Positions 35,001-39,440 of a DNA stretch of 39,440 nucleotides are shown here, in pieces. The notes beneath the pieces were generated by a model, which did no database searches, was not told the DNA's origin, and saw only the letters and a list, made by a program, of their open reading frames with translations. Made by a program: the position numbers and the translations under genes. This stretch comes from Anaerolineae bacterium. Its GTDB lineage: Bacteria > Chloroflexota > Anaerolineae > JAFGEY01. The stretch covers positions 1-39,440 of the forward strand of contig JADHXD010000032.1 of NCBI GenBank assembly GCA_016783145.1, given 5' to 3'. Position 1 is the first letter of the stretch; each line of letters opens with the position of its first letter.

Positions 35001-35003
35001 GCC

Positions 35004-36071
35004 ATGGATGGTAGAGAGCGCGTGGTGCGCACTCTGCGCTTTGAGGGCCCCGATCGCACGCCCCGCGACCTGTGGACGCTTCCCGCAATCGGCATGTTTC
35101 GCCAGGATGAGCTGGACGCGATGCTGGAGCGGTTCCCATCGGACATCGCCGGACCTCAGGTGCAGTACGGGCGCGGCGAGCGGGAAAGAGGCACGCCGTA
35201 CGTTGTCGGATCCTACGTCGATGCGTGGGGATGCGTGTGGCACGTCGCTGAGGCAGGCGTGGTCGGAGAGGTCAAGGGCCCACCGCTCGCTGACTGGTCA
35301 GCCCTCGATCGGTTCAAGCCTCCGTACGAGATCCTGGATACGGCCGATTTCGGCAGCGCGTCGCGGGAGCGTGCCGGGCCGGACGGTTCGGCCTTTGGCT
35401 CGTTCAGGGAGGGCGTCGGTTTCCCCACCTTCCGAGGACAGCGCGGAAGCTTTGTGCTCGCAGGGACCACGATCCGCCCCTTCGAGCGGATGCAGTTCCT
35501 GCGCGGGAGTGAGGCGCTCTTCCTCGACTTGGGGTATCAGCCTGCGGAGCTCTGTCGACTGCGGGACATGGTGCACGAGTTCTACATGCGCGAGCTTGAG
35601 CTGTGGGTCAAGACAGATGTGGACGGCATTTCGTTTATGGACGATTGGGGCTCACAGAAGAGTCTGCTCATCTCACACAGTCAGTGGCAGTCCACCTTCA
35701 AGCCTCTGTACAAGGACTACTGCGATCTGATACACTCTGCAGGCAAGTTCGCCTTTTTCCATTCCGATGGTCAGATCGCGGACATCTATCCCGACCTGAT
35801 CGAGATCGGTGTAGACGCCGTCAACTCGCAGCTCTTCTGCATGGACGTCGAAGCGCTGGGTCGCCAGTTCAAGGGACAGATCGCGTTCTGGGGCGAGATC
35901 GACCGCCAGCACATTCTTCCCTTTGGCACACCAGAGGAGGTGCGAGCCGCCGTGCGCCGCGTGCGCGCTGCGCTGGACAATGGATGTGGGGGGGTGTTCG
36001 CGCAGTGCGAGTGGGGTATTGGAGTGAGCGCAGAGAACGTCGCCGCGGTGTTTGACGCCTGGCTGGAGTGA
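35004..36071 (+). CDS. URO-D-family (MtaA/CmuA-like) methyltransferase
   Basis: 355 residues of the uroporphyrinogen-decarboxylase superfamily: RERVVRTLRFEGPDRTPRDL at the start, ELWVKTDVDGISFMDDWGSQ in the middle, FAFFHSDGQIADIYPDLIEI and IAFWGEIDRQHILPFGTPEE near the end. Non-haem members of this group are corrinoid methyltransferases or demethylases. A true HemE is unlikely given the divergent N-terminus. It starts 4 bases after the GH130 stop with AGGGGGTGAG upstream. It may relate to the MttB-family gene at 13218, but the two are far apart. Confidence 0.83.
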   Translation: MDGRERVVRTLRFEGPDRTPRDLWTLPAIGMFRQDELDAMLERFPSDIAGPQVQYGRGERERGTPYVVGSYVDAWGCVWHVAEAGVVGEVKGPPLADWSALDRFKPPYEILDTADFGSASRERAGPDGSAFGSFREGVGFPTFRGQRGSFVLAGTTIRPFERMQFLRGSEALFLDLGYQPAELCRLRDMVHEFYMRELELWVKTDVDGISFMDDWGSQKSLLISHSQWQSTFKPLYKDYCDLIHSAGKFAFFHSDGQIADIYPDLIEIGVDAVNSQLFCMDVEALGRQFKGQIAFWGEIDRQHILPFGTPEEVRAAVRRVRAALDNGCGGVFAQCEWGIGVSAENVAAVFDAWLE

Positions 36072-36083
36072 AGGGTCCGGAAC

Positions 36084-36112
36084 TTGCCATCGCACGTGAA
36101 AGATGCTACAAT
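36084..36112 (+). promoter_or_regulatory. Promoter of sensor kinase gene
   Basis: TTGCCA (36084-36089), 17-base spacer and TACAAT (36107-36112), about 65 bases before the start codon. Confidence 0.7.
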
Positions 36113-36177
36113 CGGTGACGTCCCCCTGACGACCGTTGGGGGGCAAGAGGCGGGCGCTCTTGAGTAGGAGAGGTGAC

Positions 36178-37452
36178 ATGACGGACAGTTCACCCCGGGC
36201 CTTGGTAGCCACCCAGGGACACGATGGGCCCCTGACGCACATCGAGCACGCCCGCGAACTAAAGATCCAGCATCTGATGCGCATCCTGGAGGTCACGCGC
36301 CTCCTCAATGCAACGCTGGATCCCGATATTCAGCTCCAGATGATCCAGGACGTGGCCATTGAGCTGACCGAGACAGGGGCCGCTTCCATCTTTCTGCGCG
36401 ACAGCCGGACAGGCGAGCTCTTTTTCCTGTCCGCCCTTGGAGGAGGCGCGGATGGGGAAGGTGGGGGGCAGCTCTTGCGTATCCCAGTTCCCATTCGGGG
36501 GAGCATCGCTGGCTCAGTGGCTACAACGGGTGAACCGGCTGTCGTGAACGATGTCAGCCAAGATGAGCGTCACTATGATGGGGTGGACGCTGAGACCCAG
36601 TTTGTGACCCGCTCCATCTTGGCCGTGCCTCTGATCCGGAGAGGCAAGATCATCGGCACGCTCGAGGTGTTGAACAAGGTTGGTGGGAGGACGTTCACCG
36701 ACGATGACCTGGAACTGCTGACCATGCTGGCTGCTCAAGCCGCTGTGGCCATTGAGAACGCGCGGCTGTTTCAGCAGAGCGACCTCGTCTCCGAGATCGT
36801 CCACGAGCTGCGGACGCCGATGACCTCGATCATTGGCTACACCAGATTGCTGACGCTCGGTCAGGTCCCCGAGGAGTCCAAGAAGCAGTTCGCCGCCGTG
36901 ATCCACAGGGAAGCCACCCGGCTGGGCCATATGGTCAATGACTTTCTGGATTGGGTGCGGCTGGAGGCCGGACGCGTGCAGTTGGCGAGGGAGCCGGTGG
37001 ACGTGGTTCAGCTCGTGAACCACACCGTGCAGGTGATCGAACCGCAAGCCCAGGAGCGCGGCATTGTCGTGGGCAAGAGAGTACCCTTCGAGAGTCTCTA
37101 CGTTATCGGAGATGAGGGACGTCTGAAACAGGCGCTCCTTAACCTGGCCAGCAACGGCGTCAAGTACAATCGCGATGGCGGTCGACTCGATTTCACCGTC
37201 GAACAGGTGGGGGACTCTGTCTCGATCTCGGTGCGTGACACCGGGATCGGGATCCCCGAAGACAGCCTGGACAGGCTCTTCCAGCGTTTCTACCGCGTGC
37301 CCGGCACCGAGGACATTGTGCGCGGAACGGGCCTGGGGCTCAATATCACCAAGTCTCTGGTCGAAGCCCACGGCGGCCGGATAGCCGTGGATAGTACGGT
37401 CGGCGAAGGAGCGACGTTCACCGTCACCCTGCCGCTGGCCGAGCCATCCTGA
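36178..37452 (+). CDS. GAF-domain sensor histidine kinase
   Basis: 424 residues with no membrane segment, so cytosolic. A helical lead and GAF domain (about 30-190) contain [17 protein letters not shown] and [20 protein letters not shown]. The dimerisation domain has the H-box [20 protein letters not shown] (phospho-His about residue 206), followed by the ATPase with N-box [17 protein letters not shown]1 [12 protein letters not shown] and G2 [20 protein letters not shown] precedes ATG 36178. No response regulator gene is adjacent, so it is an orphan kinase in this window. Confidence 0.92.
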   Translation: MTDSSPRALVATQGHDGPLTHIEHARELKIQHLMRILEVTRLLNATLDPDIQLQMIQDVAIELTETGAASIFLRDSRTGELFFLSALGGGADGEGGGQLLRIPVPIRGSIAGSVATTGEPAVVNDVSQDERHYDGVDAETQFVTRSILAVPLIRRGKIIGTLEVLNKVGGRTFTDDDLELLTMLAAQAAVAIENARLFQQSDLVSEIVHELRTPMTSIIGYTRLLTLGQVPEESKKQFAAVIHREATRLGHMVNDFLDWVRLEAGRVQLAREPVDVVQLVNHTVQVIEPQAQERGIVVGKRVPFESLYVIGDEGRLKQALLNLASNGVKYNRDGGRLDFTVEQVGDSVSISVRDTGIGIPEDSLDRLFQRFYRVPGTEDIVRGTGLGLNITKSLVEAHGGRIAVDSTVGEGATFTVTLPLAEPS

Positions 37453-37586
37453 GCCGGCTGGACGGAACACTCGCAAGTCGCAGATGGTTTTGTCTAGTTT
37501 CTATGTGTGCCTGTAGTCAAGGGCGATCTACCGGGCATGCCCTGCGGGGTTGTGCCCGGATTCCATTCTCTGTAGAAAGGGTCAAG

Positions 37587-38915
37587 TTGAAGCGTTCTGT
37601 GTGGTTATTGGGACTCTTGCTGCTTCTGGTCGGGCTTGTCGCCTGCCAGAAAGCAGCTTCCACGTCAGCCGAGGTGGTGCCGACTGCCACCGCCGAAGCA
37701 ACGTCGTCGCCGGCTGCGGATGGAGCAACGCCAAAGCCCACGGCGACACCGCAGCCTACGGCGATAGCAGCGGCGAGTACACCTACGTCGGCGACAGGAT
37801 CCAAACCGTCTCCGACGCCGGTGGAAGGCGCGGTGCTCTCTCCGACCCCGACTCGCGCCTGGAAGATCCCCCAGGTCAGGGAGAGCGACTGGGTCAAGGG
37901 GGATCGCGGTGCAGGGGCGGTACTGGTAGAGTACAGCGACTTCCAGTGACCGTACTGTGCAGGGTCGGCGACCCTGCTCAATCGTCTGTCAGACGCGTAT
38001 CCGACGGAGCTGTTGGTGGTGTTCCGGCACTTTCCGCTCGTCTCGATCCATGACAAGGCGGTCCCTGCGGCCGAAGCCGCTGAAGCGGCTGGGGCTCAGG
38101 GCCGCTTCTGGGAAATGCACGACCTGTTGTTCGAGCATCAGAGCGACTGGGCGAGCCAGACTCCAGCGGAGGCGATCGGGTTCTTTGCGAGCTACGCCCG
38201 GCAATTGGGGCTTGACGAGCAGCGGTTCCGCCGCGAGCTCGAGGAGGGCACGTATCGCGAGACGGTGCAGCGCCAGTACGACGAGTCTGTCGCTGCCGGG
38301 CTGCGCGGCACGCCAACCTACTTTTTGAATGGGGAGTTGTACGATGGGCCTCGAACAGACTTTGTGTTGGGTGGACTAGCCAAGCTCTACAACTATGATG
38401 GTCCGGCCTATGCGAGGCCGGCTGCGGTCATCGATGCGTCAAAGTCGTACTTTGCAGAGATCGAGACCAGCCAGGGCGACCTGTGCGTGGAGCTCTTTGC
38501 CAAGCAGACGCCCAAGACCGTCAACAGCTTTGTTTTCCTGGCCCAAGAGGGTTACTTTGACGGTGTGCTGTTTCACCGGGTCATGCCTGGCTTTGTGGCC
38601 CAGGCCGGAGATCCCACTGGAAGCGGCTTTGGCGGTCCGGGGTACAGCTTTGAGGACGAGATCGTGCCTGAGCTCAAGCACGATAGCCCAGGGATCCTGT
38701 CTATGGCCAATGCTGGGCCGAACACGAACGGCAGCCAGTTCTTTATCACCTTGAAGGCCGTCCCTGAACTCGATGGCAAGCACACGGTCTTTGGGCGTGT
38801 GGTCAGCGGTATGGAGACGGTCGACAAGCTGACACCTCGCGATCCGCAGGAAAACCCGTACGCGCCGGCGGACTCAATTGTCAAGATGACCGTTGTCTCC
38901 GCCTGTCCCGATTAG
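37587..38915 (+). CDS. DsbA-cyclophilin lipoprotein, candidate selenoprotein (U-P-Y-C)
   Basis: Read through TGA 37947-37949, the protein is 442 residues. TTG 37587 follows AAAGGG by 5 nt. The signal peptide ends in the lipobox LVAC (Cys20), then a Pro/Thr-rich linker (about 25-105). The DsbA-like domain has [18 protein letters not shown] (Sec121, Cys124), [20 protein letters not shown] and cis-Pro [10 protein letters not shown] (about 243). A cyclophilin domain follows from about 288: [37 protein letters not shown]. Chloroflexota relatives I recall have CPYC here. UGA replaces the first, nucleophilic Cys, the frame is intact, and a perfect hairpin follows at 37959-37977. I infer a membrane-anchored extracytoplasmic thiol oxidoreductase/isomerase with Sec. 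Termination at UGA would leave a useless lipoprotein stub. Confidence 0.75.
37959..37977 (+). promoter_or_regulatory. Candidate bacterial SECIS hairpin
   Basis: Nine bases after the UGA, GCAGGGTC pairs perfectly with GACCCTGC around the loop GGC. The loop begins 17 nt after the UGA and starts with G. Stem length and spacing fit the bacterial SECIS model and match the hairpin at 19078-19096. Confidence 0.65.
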
Positions 38916-38984
38916 CGCGGGGGTTTGCTCCGTAGGCGCCCGACATAGGGCACGTTGTTCGCGGATGTGTCACGTCTCTTTTAG

Positions 38985-39010
38985 CGAGGCGCTCGAGTCT
39001 GAGCGCCTCG
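38985..39010 (+). terminator. Hairpin after DsbA-cyclophilin gene
   Basis: Perfect 10-base arms CGAGGCGCTC and GAGCGCCTCG around 6 bases, about 70 bases past the stop. There is no T-run on the plus side. It lies between the lipoprotein gene and the oppositely oriented tRNA gene and may serve both. Confidence 0.5.
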
Positions 39011-39061
39011 TGATGATCGGGGCCGCCTGCTCTGGCTTGAGAGCCGCAGAGAAAAGGGGAA

Positions 39062-39134
39062 AGCCACCCTGGGGACTTGAACCCCAAACCTGGCGCTTAC
39101 GAAGCGTCTGCTCTGCCGATTGAGCTAGGGTGGC
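39062..39134 (-). tRNA. tRNA-Thr (CGT anticodon)
   Basis: A 73-base cloverleaf on the minus strand. The acceptor arm GCCACCC pairs with GGGTGGC; the D arm is GCTC...GAGC; the anticodon loop TTCGTAA carries CGT; the T arm is GGGG-TTCAAGT-CCCC with discriminator T. The anticodon stem has one A-C mismatch (28-42). CCA is not encoded. The anticodon reads ACG threonine codons. Confidence 0.92.
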
Positions 39135-39145
39135 CAACGCAGACC

Positions 39146-39173
39146 ATTATACTCAAAGAGATGGAATAGGCAA
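39146..39173 (-). promoter_or_regulatory. tRNA-Thr promoter
   Basis: TTGCCT (39173-39168), 16-base spacer and consensus TATAAT (39151-39146) run toward the tRNA gene. Confidence 0.7.
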
Positions 39174-39226
39174 ATCGCGACCTAGCATCACCTTTGAACG
39201 CTCGTTAACAACTGCATAGCTGTAAC

Positions 39227-39255
39227 TTGCCTACCTGACGGGTCGGGGATATACT
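39227..39255 (+). promoter_or_regulatory. Promoter of gene at 39302
   Basis: TTGCCT (39227-39232), 17-base spacer and TATACT (39250-39255), 47 bases before the start codon. Confidence 0.65.
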
Positions 39256-39301
39256 ATTGAGCACAAATTGACAGTCAGCGATGATCATAGGAGGTGGAGC
39301 G

Positions 39302-39440
39302 ATGGATCATCCCCCTGAGGTGCTCGACAAGGCCCGGCGTATGGAGCGACTTGTACTCCGTATTGAGGCTGGCGAATCTTTGAGCCAAGTGTGCGCGGAT
39401 TTGGAGTTGGAGGTCAAAGCCAAAGATCTGCGCAGGCTGC
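39302..39440 (+). CDS. Unrecognised protein, 3' end outside window
   Basis: ATG 39302 has AGGAGG 8 nt upstream and a good promoter. The visible 46 residues include ARRMERLVLRIEAGESLSQV and a helix-turn-helix-like end (CADLELEVKAKDLRRL). It could be the start of a DNA-binding protein or transposase, but too little is present to decide. Confidence 0.55.
   Translation, partial: MDHPPEVLDKARRMERLVLRIEAGESLSQVCADLELEVKAKDLRRL

Noticed and set aside
19106-37949. UGA reassigned genome-wide as a sense codon
   Set aside because: Many well-defined genes here end at UGA (for example 14678, 23739, 24861, 28641, 36071, 37452) with no homology beyond.

Overview
The window is GC-rich, gene-dense bacterial DNA. 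The following together suggest a Chloroflexota genome, probably Anaerolineae-like; this is inference from gene style, with no marker gene present: exported S74/beta-roll proteins paired with small proteins ending in YLPL(V/M)LR-type tails, a Pro/Thr-rich lipoprotein fusing a DsbA-like domain to cyclophilin, double-rubredoxin oxidoreductases, and MGH1-type glycosidases. Most genes have an AGGAGG-type ribosome site, and many promoters read TTGxxx-N17-TACAAT.

Layout. 1-2000: a flavodoxin-like gene, a HicB antitoxin with a frameshifted HicA, and a decayed transposase. 2014-11561: two surface-protein modules on opposite strands, each a large exported protein followed by a small one, on either side of a PHP-domain hydrolase and a decayed TPR regulator. 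11800-16439: regulator remnant, dienelactone-hydrolase-like lipoprotein, MttB-family methyltransferase, zinc-ribbon protein and an unrecognised protein. 16533-19354: an ArsR-controlled permease operon with two small thioredoxin-like proteins, facing a two-gene operon (double-rubredoxin FAD oxidoreductase and a third thioredoxin-like protein). 21049-35000: carbohydrate and acid-sugar catabolism (MGH1/GH63-like, amidohydrolases, RraA-like, radical-SAM activase, enolase superfamily, MFS, ornithine cyclodeaminase-like, GH13_18 phosphorylase, GH130). 35004-39440: URO-D-like methyltransferase, GAF histidine kinase, DsbA-cyclophilin lipoprotein, tRNA-Thr(CGT) and the start of an unrecognised gene.

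The most notable signal is two genes in which a UGA codon sits where a redox cysteine is expected, with the reading frame intact on both sides. One is the first position of the CPYC motif in the DsbA-cyclophilin lipoprotein (TGA at 37947-37949). The other is the conserved C-terminal Cys position of the thioredoxin-like protein downstream of the rubredoxin oxidoreductase (TGA at 19106-19108, minus strand). In both, a GC-rich hairpin begins exactly 10 nt after the UGA (9-nt spacer), with a 7-8 bp stem and a G in the first two loop positions. That geometry fits a bacterial SECIS element. I read both as candidate selenoproteins. UGA is otherwise an ordinary stop in this window.

Several other genes carry single-base frame breaks (HicA near 690, the S74 protein near 5273, a thioredoxin near 18950, possibly the flavodoxin near 35). 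These may be real decay or sequence errors, and a substitution error should be excluded for the UGA codons as well.
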